Shown here in pieces: positions 44,101 to 52,907 of a DNA stretch of 64,000 nt. The notes under the pieces are model-generated. The model ran no database searches and was not told the origin of the DNA. It saw nothing but the letters and a program-made list of their open reading frames with translations. The position numbers were made by a program, and so were the translations under genes. Source of the DNA: Bradyrhizobium betae (lineage in GTDB: Bacteria > Pseudomonadota > Alphaproteobacteria > Rhizobiales > Xanthobacteraceae); NCBI RefSeq assembly GCF_004123905.1, contig NZ_MZXW01000035.1, forward strand, positions 534,802-598,801, given 5' to 3'. Position 1 is the stretch's first letter, and each line of letters begins with the position of its first letter.

Positions 44101-44641
44101 CGACACACCCTCCTCTGCTGAAAGTCGCGGCGGCGATCGGCGCGCTTTCCGGCCACGCGTATCCGCCTTTGTGTGCGGGAGACGCGATCGGGCCGAGTAC
44201 GGCAGTTCCAGGCTCAACGAGGAAGGAGCTTAGCCGGACGAAACCCGTCGCGACCTGCGCCCCGAGCTTAGCGCGCGCGACTTGGAATGACCAGCACTCC
44301 CGGCTGAGGGAATTGTGCATCGCATATGTTGTGCGATGCATCACATCGAGCATGCGACTGACGCGCGCCAGCTCGCACGGCAACATCGCCCACGCCGCCT
44401 AAGCGCGTTGACATGCTATTGACGCCGGGTTCGCGGGGGATCATTTTAAAAGCCTGGACGCCCCAGCGGTCGCGATGTTTCTCTTTAATGTCGCGACCGG
44501 TTGAATGGGCGAGGCAAGAGGCGCGGCGATGGCGCATATGTCGGCAGCGAAAAGGTCAGCATAGAAAAGTCGCCATCGCGACAGACGTGAGCTCCGCCCT
44601 GGATTCGTATCCGCAGCCTTTGATGGCAAGGATGGATCAGG
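44101..44641. other. Long divergent promoter region of the cytochrome oxidase operon
   Basis: These 541 bases contain no gene I can support. TTGACG at 44418 with AT-rich ATTTTAAAAG about 18 bases later is a weak sigma-70-like candidate for the oxidase operon. GATGCATC at 44336 is a short palindrome. No FixK/FNR TTGAT-N4-ATCAA site was found by eye. AAGGA at 44628 is the coxM ribosome site. Confidence 0.35.
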
Positions 44642-45475
44642 ATGGCTGTCGCATTACTACTGCTTCTGGTCGCGATCGGCTCGGTGCTGTTTCACCTCTA
44701 CAGTCCGTGGTGGTGGACGCCCATCGCCACCAACTGGAGCTACATCGACCAGACGATCAACATCACGTTCTGGATCACCGGGTTCGTCTTTACCGCGGTC
44801 GTTGCGTTCATGGCCTATTGCGTCTTTCGCTTCCACCACAGGGAGGGAAGACAGGCAGACTACAATCCCGAAAACAAAAAACTTGAATGGTGGCTCAGTG
44901 TCGGGACCGGCGTCGGCGTCGCCGCCATGCTCGCACCCGGCCTGGTCGTCTGGCACCAGTTCGTGACGGTGCCCGCAGACGCCACCGAGATCGAAGTCAT
45001 GGGCCAGCAATGGCAATGGAGCTTCCGCTTGCCGGGGAAGGATGGTCGGCTGGGCACGTCCGACGTCCGCAACATCAATCCAGATAATCCGATGGGCCTC
45101 AATCGCGACGATCCGCATGGCCAGGACGACGTCGTGGTCGAGAACGGCGACCTGCATCTTCCAATCGGCAAGCCGGTCAAGGTTCTGCTCCGCTCGGTCG
45201 ACGTCCTGCACGATTTCTATGTGCCGGAGTTCCGGGCCAAGATGGATATGGTCCCGGGCATGGTCACCTATTTCTGGATCAGGCCGATCCGAACCGGGAC
45301 CTTTGATGTTCTCTGCGCGGAGCTATGTGGCGCCGCTCATTATCAAATGCGGGCCAAGGTGATCATCGAGGAAGAGAGCGACTATCACGCCTGGCTCGAT
45401 CAGCAGAAGACGTTTGCGGAATTATCTGGCCCAACGGCCGTCGTGAGAGCGACGTACCAATCCGGCGGCAAATAG
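44642..45475 (+). CDS. coxM: Cytochrome c oxidase subunit II (CoxM-like)
   Basis: The protein is 277 residues with two N-terminal transmembrane helices (about 2-22 and 41-62) and then the periplasmic cupredoxin domain. The CuA ligands are complete: H190, then C225, E227, C229, H233 and M236 in CAELCGAAHYQM. It accepts electrons from cytochrome c. No cytochrome c domain is fused. Gene order II-I-III-III matches the coxMNOP alternative oxidase described in Bradyrhizobium japonicum rather than the main coxBA locus. Confidence 0.9.
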   Translation: MAVALLLLLVAIGSVLFHLYSPWWWTPIATNWSYIDQTINITFWITGFVFTAVVAFMAYCVFRFHHREGRQADYNPENKKLEWWLSVGTGVGVAAMLAPGLVVWHQFVTVPADATEIEVMGQQWQWSFRLPGKDGRLGTSDVRNINPDNPMGLNRDDPHGQDDVVVENGDLHLPIGKPVKVLLRSVDVLHDFYVPEFRAKMDMVPGMVTYFWIRPIRTGTFDVLCAELCGAAHYQMRAKVIIEEESDYHAWLDQQKTFAELSGPTAVVRATYQSGGK

Positions 45476-45550
45476 GGATGCCGCTGCGAACATAGATCGG
45501 GCGCGTGAGCCAACTCATTGGCCCGAAGGAAACGACCGAGGAGGTACTCT

Positions 45551-47326
45551 ATGGTCGATGTTCCATATGACAGGATCGCAGGCATTCCGCCTGCCGAAGC
45601 GCCCGATGTCGAGCTCTACCATCCGAAGAGCTGGCTGACACGGTATGTCTTTTCGCAGGATGCCAAGGTCATCGCCATTCAGTACTCGCTGACGGCCTCT
45701 GCCATCGGGCTCGTGGCCCTGGTGCTGTCGTGGCTGATGCGACTGCAACTGGGATTTCCAGGCACGTTCTCCTTTATCGATGCCAACCAATACCTCCAGT
45801 TCATCACCATGCACGGCATGATCATGGTGATCTATCTGCTCACCGCCTTGTTCCTCGGAGGCTTCGGCAACTACCTGATCCCACTGATGGTCGGCGCACG
45901 GGACATGGTCTTCCCCTATGTGAACATGCTGAGTTACTGGATCTATCTGCTCGCGGTCCTGGTGCTGGCTTCGACCTTCTTCGTGCCCGGTGGCCCCACC
46001 GGCGCCGGCTGGACGCTGTACCCGCCGCAGGCGATTCTCTCCGGCACGCCCGGACAGGATTGGGGCATCGTCCTCATGCTGTCCTCGCTGATCCTGTTCA
46101 TCATCGGCTTCACCATGGGCGGGCTGAATTACGTGGTGACCGTGCTGCAGGCGCGCACCCGCGGCATGACCTTGATGCGTCTGCCCCTGACGGTGTGGGG
46201 TATCTTCACAGCCACCGTCATGGCGCTGTTGGCCTTCCCTGCGCTGTTCGTCGGCTCGGTGATGATGCTGCTCGACCGTCTACTGGGAACCAGCTTCTTC
46301 ATGCCGTCTCTGGTCGAGATGGGCCAACTCAGTAAATACGGCGGTGGCAGCCCGCTCCTTTTCCAGCACCTGTTCTGGTTCTTCGGTCACCCCGAAGTCT
46401 ACATCGTCGCGTTGCCCGCCTTCGGTATCGTCTCCGACTTGATCAGCACGCATGCGAGAAAAAACATTTTTGGTTATCGCATGATGGTCTGGGCCATCGT
46501 GGCAATTGGTGCGCTCAGCTTCGTCGTGTGGGCGCACCACATGTACGTGAGCGGCATGTACCCATATTTCGGGTACTTCTTCGCCACGACGACGCTGATC
46601 ATCGCCATTCCCACCGCCCTCAAGGTCTACAACTGGGTCCTGACCTTGTGGCGTGGCAACATACATCTCACACCACCGATGCTGTTCGCCCTTGGCTTCA
46701 TCGTCACCTTCGTGAACGGTGGGTTGACCGGTCTATTCCTCGGCAACGTCGTCGTCGACGTGCCCCTTTCGGATACGATGTTCGTCGTCGCGCATTTCCA
46801 TATGGTGATGGGCGTCGCGCCGATCATGGTCGTGCTGGGGGCGATCTATCACTGGTACCCGAAGGTCACGGGACGAATGTTGAACGATGTTCTGGGCAAG
46901 TTTCATTTCTGGGTCACGTTCCTCGGCGCCTACCTGATCTTCTTCCCCATGCACTATCTCGGGCTGCTCGGCGTTCCGCGCCGATACTTCGAACTCGGCG
47001 AGGCGGCGTTCATTCCGCCGTCGGCCCACTCGCTGAACGAGTTTATCACCGTGGTCGCGTTGACGGTCGGCTTCGCCCAGATGGTGTTCCTGTTCAATCT
47101 GGCCTGGAGCCTGTTCGAGGGTGCGCCTTCGGGGGGTAATCCCTGGCGAGCAACGACGCTGGAATGGCAGACGCCGGAGACGCCGCCAGGGCACGGCAAC
47201 TGGGGCAAGGAGCTCCCGATCGTCTATCGTTGGGCCTATGACTATAGCGTGCCGGGTGCTGCGGAGGATTTCATTCCACAGAACCAGCCGCCCACGACGG
47301 GGGCCGTTCAGGGAGCTACTCCGTGA
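45551..47326 (+). CDS. coxN: Cytochrome c oxidase subunit I (CoxN-like)
   Basis: The protein is 591 residues from the ATG at 45551 after GAGGAGG. It has twelve hydrophobic helices with the haem and copper ligands: H88 (TMHGM), H280 and Y284 in GHPEVYI, H329-H330, and H415/H417 in AHFHMV. E282 in GHPEVY and the crosslinking tyrosine make it a type A1 haem-copper oxidase. It pumps protons while reducing oxygen. The end overlaps the next gene by four bases (GTGA). Confidence 0.95.
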   Translation: MVDVPYDRIAGIPPAEAPDVELYHPKSWLTRYVFSQDAKVIAIQYSLTASAIGLVALVLSWLMRLQLGFPGTFSFIDANQYLQFITMHGMIMVIYLLTALFLGGFGNYLIPLMVGARDMVFPYVNMLSYWIYLLAVLVLASTFFVPGGPTGAGWTLYPPQAILSGTPGQDWGIVLMLSSLILFIIGFTMGGLNYVVTVLQARTRGMTLMRLPLTVWGIFTATVMALLAFPALFVGSVMMLLDRLLGTSFFMPSLVEMGQLSKYGGGSPLLFQHLFWFFGHPEVYIVALPAFGIVSDLISTHARKNIFGYRMMVWAIVAIGALSFVVWAHHMYVSGMYPYFGYFFATTTLIIAIPTALKVYNWVLTLWRGNIHLTPPMLFALGFIVTFVNGGLTGLFLGNVVVDVPLSDTMFVVAHFHMVMGVAPIMVVLGAIYHWYPKVTGRMLNDVLGKFHFWVTFLGAYLIFFPMHYLGLLGVPRRYFELGEAAFIPPSAHSLNEFITVVALTVGFAQMVFLFNLAWSLFEGAPSGGNPWRATTLEWQTPETPPGHGNWGKELPIVYRWAYDYSVPGAAEDFIPQNQPPTTGAVQGATP

Positions 47327-48030
47327 GCGCCGTTATCCTGTTCCTGGCCGTGATCGCGGTCATCGCGGGATGGTGGCTCTCGCAGCAACGGTTGACTGCG
47401 AAACCGTGGCTGGAGGCAGGTCCGATCGATGACTTCCCTGGCACGGACGCAACGACCTGGCCGGCAGCGAAGGTCGGACTTGGCGTATTCCTCGCTGTCG
47501 CCGGCTCGTTATTTGCACTCTTCATCAGCGCCTATTCCATGCGCATGAACATGGCGGACTGGCGGACAATGCCGGTGCCGACGGTGCTGTGGTTCAACAC
47601 GGGCGTGCTGGTCTTAAGCAGTGTCGCACTGCAATGGGCGTACGTTGCCACGCGCCGGAACGACATCGACGGCGTCATCGTCGGTCTGCTCGCCGGTGGC
47701 GCGGCAGCGATCACGTTTCTCGCGGGGCAGCTTGTGGCGTGGCAACAGCTCAGCGCCGCTGGCTATTTCGTGGCGTCCAATCCGGCCAATGCCTTCTTCT
47801 ACATGATCACCGCGGTACATGGGCTGCATCTGACCGGCGGCTTGGTGGCGCTCGGCAGGACCACAGCCAAGGTATGGCACCGTAACGCTGCGACGGACGA
47901 GATGCATCTGAGCATCGAGCTATGCGCCATCTACTGGCATTTCCTCCTGCTGGTCTGGCTTGTCCTGCTCGGTCTCCTGACGGGTTGGACGAACGATTTC
48001 GTCGACATTTGTCGCCAGTTGCTGAGCTAG
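47323..48030 (+). CDS. coxO: Cytochrome c oxidase subunit III (CoxO-like)
   Basis: The protein is 235 residues, starting with GTG inside the end of coxN. Six to seven hydrophobic helices are seen, and the terminal IYWHFLLLVWLVLLGLL and HGLHLTGG segments are the conserved subunit III features (CYWHFVDVVW and HGxHV in the usual family). The first 100 residues are less conserved. It probably stabilises subunit I. A second subunit III gene follows. Confidence 0.82.
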   Translation: MSAVILFLAVIAVIAGWWLSQQRLTAKPWLEAGPIDDFPGTDATTWPAAKVGLGVFLAVAGSLFALFISAYSMRMNMADWRTMPVPTVLWFNTGVLVLSSVALQWAYVATRRNDIDGVIVGLLAGGAAAITFLAGQLVAWQQLSAAGYFVASNPANAFFYMITAVHGLHLTGGLVALGRTTAKVWHRNAATDEMHLSIELCAIYWHFLLLVWLVLLGLLTGWTNDFVDICRQLLS

Positions 48031-48045
48031 GGAGAGCGAAACCAG

Positions 48046-48768
48046 ATGGCTGAGACCATTCTGACGAATACAGGCCCAGGTGCTGGGCGACTTCCGGGCT
48101 GGCGAGGCATCGCCGCGGACTGGGCTTCGGATCAGCGAGCCTTCAAGAACGTGTCCTGGGGCAAGGCCATGATGTGGATCTTCCTCCTCAGCGACACCTT
48201 CATTTTCAGCTGTTTCCTCCTGTCCTACATGACCGCACGGATGTCGACGACCGTGCCATGGCCGAACCCAAGCGAGGTCTTTGCACTTAATCTCGGCGGC
48301 AAGCACATCCCCCTCATCCTGATCGCCATCATGACCTTCGTCCTGATCAGCAGCAGTGGGACGATGGCGATGGCCGTCAATTTCGGCTACCGCAGGGATC
48401 GCGTCAGGACCGCAATCCTGATGCTGGTCACGGCGGCATTCGGCGCGACCTTCGTCAGCATGCAGGCCTTCGAATGGACCAAGCTGATCATGGAGGGCGT
48501 TCGCCCCTGGAGCAATCCGTGGGGCGCGGCGCAGTTCGGTTCGAGCTTCTTCATGATCACCGGCTTCCACGGCACCCATGTGACGATCGGCGTGATCTTC
48601 CTGATCGCGATCGCGCGCAAGGTCTGGCGAGGCGATTTTGATGTGGGAAGGCGCGGCTTTTTCACGAGCCGGAGGGGCTATTACGAGATCGTCGAAATCA
48701 CCGGCCTGTACTGGCACTTCGTCGATCTCGTGTGGGTGTTCATCTTTGCTTTTTTCTATCTTTGGTGA
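48046..48768 (+). CDS. coxP: Cytochrome c oxidase subunit III (CoxP-like)
   Basis: The protein is 240 residues. MMWIFLLSDTFIF near the N-terminus, GFHGTHV at about residue 180 and LYWHFVDLVWVFIF at the end are standard subunit III motifs, so this is the more canonical of the two subunit III genes. The ribosome site GGGAGAG overlaps the preceding stop region, 15 bases away. The two subunit III proteins may both be in the complex or be alternative. Confidence 0.87.
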   Translation: MAETILTNTGPGAGRLPGWRGIAADWASDQRAFKNVSWGKAMMWIFLLSDTFIFSCFLLSYMTARMSTTVPWPNPSEVFALNLGGKHIPLILIAIMTFVLISSSGTMAMAVNFGYRRDRVRTAILMLVTAAFGATFVSMQAFEWTKLIMEGVRPWSNPWGAAQFGSSFFMITGFHGTHVTIGVIFLIAIARKVWRGDFDVGRRGFFTSRRGYYEIVEITGLYWHFVDLVWVFIFAFFYLW

Positions 48769-48777
48769 GGTCGGCAT

Positions 48778-49170
48778 ATGACAAACGCCACTGTACAGAT
48801 GGAAGGCCAGCTCCAAGATCATGTGCACGACGCGGTCGCACCTGCGGCGGCACACGCCAAGGGCCAGCAGCACCCGATCAAGCTCTATCTCGTCGTCTGG
48901 GCATGGTTGTTCGTGCTCAGCACCTGCTCCTACCTGGTCGACTACTTTGGCCTGCAGGGCAGTCTGAGATGGTCGCTGATCCTGCTGTTCATGATGTTGA
49001 AGGCCGGCCTGATCGTTGCCGTCTTCATGCACATGGCCTGGGAGCGGCTGGCCCTCGCCTATGCCATCCTGCTACCGCCGGTGGCGGTATTGGTCTTTGT
49101 GTCGATCATGGTGCTCGAGTCCGAGTATACGCACTTCCTCCGGGTCATGTTTTTCGCGACCCCGGCCTAG
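48778..49170 (+). CDS. Cytochrome c oxidase subunit IV-like small membrane protein
   Basis: The protein is 130 residues. A hydrophilic N-terminal 30 residues rich in His and Ala is followed by three helices, with the HPIKLYLVVWAWLFVLS and LMMLKAGLIVAVFMHMAWE pattern of the prokaryotic subunit IV (CyoD/CtaF) group. It begins ten bases after coxP with a GAGG ribosome site and closes the operon. Confidence 0.84.
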   Translation: MTNATVQMEGQLQDHVHDAVAPAAAHAKGQQHPIKLYLVVWAWLFVLSTCSYLVDYFGLQGSLRWSLILLFMMLKAGLIVAVFMHMAWERLALAYAILLPPVAVLVFVSIMVLESEYTHFLRVMFFATPA

Positions 49171-49181
49171 CTGCGTCTTGC

Positions 49182-49196
49182 CGCCCGGATCGGGCG
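49182..49196. terminator. Short hairpin between convergent genes
   Basis: CGCCCG and CGGGCG pair around GAT in the 27-base gap between the oxidase operon and the end of nadE. A weak bidirectional terminator is the likely role; there is only a TT after the stem on the plus strand. Confidence 0.4.
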
Positions 49197-49197
49197 T

Positions 49198-50955
49198 TCA
49201 ACCATCATATGCGTTCGCCGAGGCGCCGTTGGCGCGCGAGACCAGCGTCTCGTCCGGAGCGGGCAGCGGCTCGCCCCTGTCGCGAAAGCGGTTGGTGATG
49301 GGATAGCGGCGGTCGCGGCCGAAATTCCTGGGTGTCACCTTCACACCGGGCGCGGCCTGGCGGCGCTTGTATTCGGCGACATTGAGGAGATGGTCGATGC
49401 GGGTGACCGTCTCACGGTCGAAGCCGGCAGCGATGATTTTATCGAGCGGCTCCTCGCGCTCAATGAGACGCACGAGGATGACATCGAGCACCTCGTAAGG
49501 CGGCAGCGAATCCTGGTCGGTCTGGTTCTCGCGCAGCTCCGCGGTCGGCGGGCGCGTGATGATGTCGGGCGGGATCACCTCGCCGGCCGGCCCGAGCGCC
49601 CCGTCGGGTTTCCAGCTGTTGCGCAAGCCCGCCAGCCGAAACACCTGCGTCTTGTAGATGTCCTTGATCGGATTGAAGCCGCCATTCATGTCGCCATAGA
49701 GCGTGGCGTAGCCGACCGACATTTCCGACTTGTTGCCTGTCGTCACCACCATCAGCCCGGTCTTGTTGGAGATCGCCATCAGTACCGTGCCTCGGGTCCG
49801 CGCCTGGAGGTTTTCCTCGGTGATATCTGGCGGCAGGTTCTTGAAGATGCCGGACAGGATGGTCTCGAACCCGGTCACCGCTTCCGCGATCGGCAAAACC
49901 TCGTAACGGATGCCGAGATGGCCGGCGAGCTCGCCAGCGTCCGCGATCGAGTGTGGTGCGGTGTAACGAAAAGGAAGCATCACGCCATGCACCTGATCGG
50001 CGCCGAGCGCATCGACCGCGATCGCTGCGCACAGTGCGGAATCGATGCCGCCGGAAATGCCAAGCAGCACACCTGGAAAGCCGTTCTTGGCGACGTAGTC
50101 GCGAAGGCCCAGCACGCAGGCCGCGTAGTCGGCCTTGTCGCCCTCGGGCAGCGTGGTGATCGGGCCATTGCAGCGCCAATCGTCGCCGTTTCTGGTGAAG
50201 CGCAGTGTGGTGATGCTCTCCTCGAACGCCGGCAATTGCGCCGCGAGCGAGAGATCGCCGTTCAGAGCGAAGGAAGCGCCGTCGAATACCAATTCGTCCT
50301 GCCCGCAGATTTGGTTGAGATAAACCAGCGGCAGCCCGCTCTCGGTGACCCGCGCGACCGCGACCGACAGGCGCACGTCGTTCTTGTCGCGGGCGTAAGG
50401 CGAGCCGTTCGGCACCAGAATGATCTCGGCGCCGGTCTCGGCCAGCGTCTCGACCACGTTCTCGTAGTCTTCGGACTCATCCAGCCAGATGTCCTCGCAG
50501 ATCGGCACGCCGATACGCACGCCGCGCACGGTCACGGGGCCTGCGGCAGGCCCGCGCGAAAACAGCCGCTTCTCGTCGAACACGCCGTAATTCGGCAGAT
50601 TGCACTTGAAGCGCAGGCCAGCGATGCGGCCACCGTCGAGCAGCGCGCAGGCATTGTAGAGCCTGCCGTCCTCGACCCAAGGCGTGCCGACCAGCATCGC
50701 CGGGCCGCCATCGGCAGTCTCGCGGGCGAGGCTTTCGATCGCAGCGCGGCAGGCGGCCTGGAAGGCCGGCTTCTGCACCAGATCTTCCGGCGGGTAGCCG
50801 GTGATGAACAATTCCGGAAACAGCACGAGATCGGCGCCATCCGCGATAGCTCGCGCACGCGCGGCCCGCGCCTTGGCGGCATTGCCGTCGATGTCGCCCA
50901 TGGTCGGATTGAGCTGGGCGAGCGTGACCGCGAATGCGTCGAGACGTTCGGTCAT
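49198..50955 (-). CDS. nadE: Glutamine-dependent NAD+ synthetase
   Basis: The protein is 585 residues. The N-terminal nitrilase-type glutaminase domain has the complete triad E48, K117 and C153 (VPICEDIW). The synthetase domain shows the ATP-pyrophosphatase loop SGGIDSA at 301-307 and TGNKSEMSVGYATLYGD. It converts nicotinate adenine dinucleotide to NAD+ using glutamine nitrogen. It lies 24 bases downstream of dgkA in the same direction. Confidence 0.95.
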   Translation of the reverse strand: MTERLDAFAVTLAQLNPTMGDIDGNAAKARAARARAIADGADLVLFPELFITGYPPEDLVQKPAFQAACRAAIESLARETADGGPAMLVGTPWVEDGRLYNACALLDGGRIAGLRFKCNLPNYGVFDEKRLFSRGPAAGPVTVRGVRIGVPICEDIWLDESEDYENVVETLAETGAEIILVPNGSPYARDKNDVRLSVAVARVTESGLPLVYLNQICGQDELVFDGASFALNGDLSLAAQLPAFEESITTLRFTRNGDDWRCNGPITTLPEGDKADYAACVLGLRDYVAKNGFPGVLLGISGGIDSALCAAIAVDALGADQVHGVMLPFRYTAPHSIADAGELAGHLGIRYEVLPIAEAVTGFETILSGIFKNLPPDITEENLQARTRGTVLMAISNKTGLMVVTTGNKSEMSVGYATLYGDMNGGFNPIKDIYKTQVFRLAGLRNSWKPDGALGPAGEVIPPDIITRPPTAELRENQTDQDSLPPYEVLDVILVRLIEREEPLDKIIAAGFDRETVTRIDHLLNVAEYKRRQAAPGVKVTPRNFGRDRRYPITNRFRDRGEPLPAPDETLVSRANGASANAYDG

Positions 50956-50979
50956 GGCCGCCCTACTCCGGTCATCCGG

Positions 50980-51333
50980 CTAGATGAAACCCAGTCGCTC
51001 GACGACCGCCAAAATCCAGAATGCCCCGGCCATCAGCAGTGCAACGCCGACGGCGGCCGAGCCCATGTCCTTGACCCGCCCGATCTGCTTGTCGTGATCC
51101 ATTGTCAGGCGATCGGCGAGCTTCTCGATCGCGGTGTTGAGCAGCTCGACCACCAGCACGAAGGCGACCGCACAAACCAGCTCGACCGCGCGCGTTGCGG
51201 TCGTGCCGACCAACCAGGCGAGCGGCAGCGACAACAGCAGCGCGACAATCTCCTCGCGGACGGCCTGCTCCGAGCGGAACGCAAAGGCCAGTCCGTTGCG
51301 CGAATTGAGCGTAGCCTTCCAGATCCGCAGCAA
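50980..51333 (-). CDS. dgkA: Diacylglycerol kinase
   Basis: The protein is 117 residues, the usual DgkA length, with an N-terminal amphipathic segment and three transmembrane helices. VVELLNTAIEKLADRL contains the conserved E-X2-N-T-X2-E core, and KDMGSAAVGVAL the second motif. It phosphorylates diacylglycerol released by lipid turnover. The start is TTG at 51333, four bases after the DAHP synthase stop, with AGGA as ribosome site. Confidence 0.9.
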   Translation of the reverse strand: MLRIWKATLNSRNGLAFAFRSEQAVREEIVALLLSLPLAWLVGTTATRAVELVCAVAFVLVVELLNTAIEKLADRLTMDHDKQIGRVKDMGSAAVGVALLMAGAFWILAVVERLGFI

Positions 51334-51337
51334 GGTC

Positions 51338-52726
51338 CTAGAGCCCCGCTGCGGCCGGCATCGGCCTGGCCTTGCCGGCGCGCTCCTGCTTGAGGAGCTC
51401 GGCGACCAGGAAAGCCATGTCGATGGACTGCTCGGCGTTGAGACGGGGATCGCACACCGTGTGGTAGCGGTCGTTGAGATCCTCGTCGGTGATCGCGCGG
51501 GCGCCGCCGATACATTCGGTGACGTCCTGACCGGTCATCTCCAGATGCACGCCGCCGGCATGGGTGCCTTCCGCCGCGTGGATGGTGAAGAACGACTTCA
51601 CCTCGGACAGGACGCGGTCGAACGGGCGCGTCTTGTAGCCCGACGTCGAGGTGATGGTGTTGCCGTGCATGGGATCGCACGACCAGACCACCACTTTGCC
51701 CTCGCGCTTCACGGCGCGGATCAGGCCGGGCAGATGATCGGCGACCTTGTCGGAGCCGAAACGGTTGATCAGCGTCAGCCGGCCCGGCTCGTTGTCCGGA
51801 TTGAGCACGTCGATCAGCTTCAACAGCTCGTCGGGCTTGAGCGACGGGCCGCACTTGAGGCCGATCGGGTTCTTGATGCCGCGGAAATATTCGACATGAC
51901 CGTGATCGAGCTGGCGGGTGCGATCGCCGATCCAGATCATGTGGCCGGAGGTCGCGTACCAGTCGCCGGTGGTGGAATCGACGCGCGTCATGGCCTGCTC
52001 GTAACCGAGCAGCAGCGCCTCGTGGCTGGTGTAGAAGTCGGTCGCGCGCAGCTCGGGATGGCTCTCGAGGTCGAGGCCGCAGGCCTGCATGAAGTTGAGC
52101 GCGTCCGAGATGCGGTCGGCCAATTCCTTGTAGCGGCGGGACTGCGGACTATCCTTCAGGAACCCGAGCATCCACTGATGCACGCTGCCGAGATTGGCGA
52201 AGCCGCCGGTCGCGAAAGCGCGCAGCAGGTTCAGCGTCGCGGCCGACTGCCGGTAGGCCATCAACTGGCGCTGCGGATCCGGCACGCGCGCTTCCTTGGT
52301 GAAAGCGATGTCGTTGACGATGTCGCCGCGATAGCTCGGCAGCTCGACGCCATCAATCTTCTCGGTCGGCGACGAGCGCGGCTTTGCGAACTGACCGGCG
52401 ATACGACCGACCTTCACGACTGGGACGGCGCCGGCATAAGTCAGCACCACGGCCATCTGGAGCAGCACGCGGAAGAAGTCGCGGATATTGTTGGCGCCGT
52501 GCTCGGCAAAGCTCTCGGCGCAGTCGCCGCCCTGGAGCAGGAAGGCCTCGCCGGCCGCAACGCGCGCCAACGCCTTCTTCAGGTTGCGCGCCTCGCCCGC
52601 GAACACCAGCGGGGGAAATGTCGCAAGCTGCGCCTCGACGTCGGCCAAAGCCTTGGCGTCGGGATAACCGGGCACCTGTAGCACCGGCTTGCTGCGCCAG
52701 GACTCGGGCGTCCACCGCTCGGACAT
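51338..52726 (-). CDS. Class II 3-deoxy-7-phosphoheptulonate synthase
   Basis: The protein is 462 residues, the plant-like class II DAHP synthase. LQGGDCAESF near 65, KCGPSLKPDELL near 285, SCDPMHGNT and HLEMTGQDVTECIGG are all family landmarks for metal and phosphoenolpyruvate binding. It catalyses the first step of the shikimate pathway. GGAGAG eight bases ahead fixes the ATG at 52726. DgkA and NadE follow closely downstream on the same strand. Confidence 0.94.
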   Translation of the reverse strand: MSERWTPESWRSKPVLQVPGYPDAKALADVEAQLATFPPLVFAGEARNLKKALARVAAGEAFLLQGGDCAESFAEHGANNIRDFFRVLLQMAVVLTYAGAVPVVKVGRIAGQFAKPRSSPTEKIDGVELPSYRGDIVNDIAFTKEARVPDPQRQLMAYRQSAATLNLLRAFATGGFANLGSVHQWMLGFLKDSPQSRRYKELADRISDALNFMQACGLDLESHPELRATDFYTSHEALLLGYEQAMTRVDSTTGDWYATSGHMIWIGDRTRQLDHGHVEYFRGIKNPIGLKCGPSLKPDELLKLIDVLNPDNEPGRLTLINRFGSDKVADHLPGLIRAVKREGKVVVWSCDPMHGNTITSTSGYKTRPFDRVLSEVKSFFTIHAAEGTHAGGVHLEMTGQDVTECIGGARAITDEDLNDRYHTVCDPRLNAEQSIDMAFLVAELLKQERAGKARPMPAAAGL

Positions 52727-52907
52727 CGCAATCTCTCCGTGAAGCAAAAAGCACAACCTGATCTGTGGGTTGCGAGGGCCGCCTTATACACAGGCTAATC
52801 CCCGGCCGCCAGTTGTAAATCCATTTCGCACTGCAAACCCTTGCGGGCAAAGCCGAATTCGCATTTGCTGCGGAATTGAGGAAACTCGGTCAGGACACCG
52901 GCGGCCC

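Noticed and set aside
44325..44350. Short palindrome GATGCATC in the oxidase promoter region as an operator
   Set aside because: Only eight bases are symmetrical and the flanks do not match, so it is too weak to call as a feature of its own.
49390..51393. A 667-codon plus-strand frame opposite nadE and dgkA
   Set aside because: The opposite strand carries full motifs for both enzymes; the plus-strand translation is Arg/His/Asp-rich without any family pattern.
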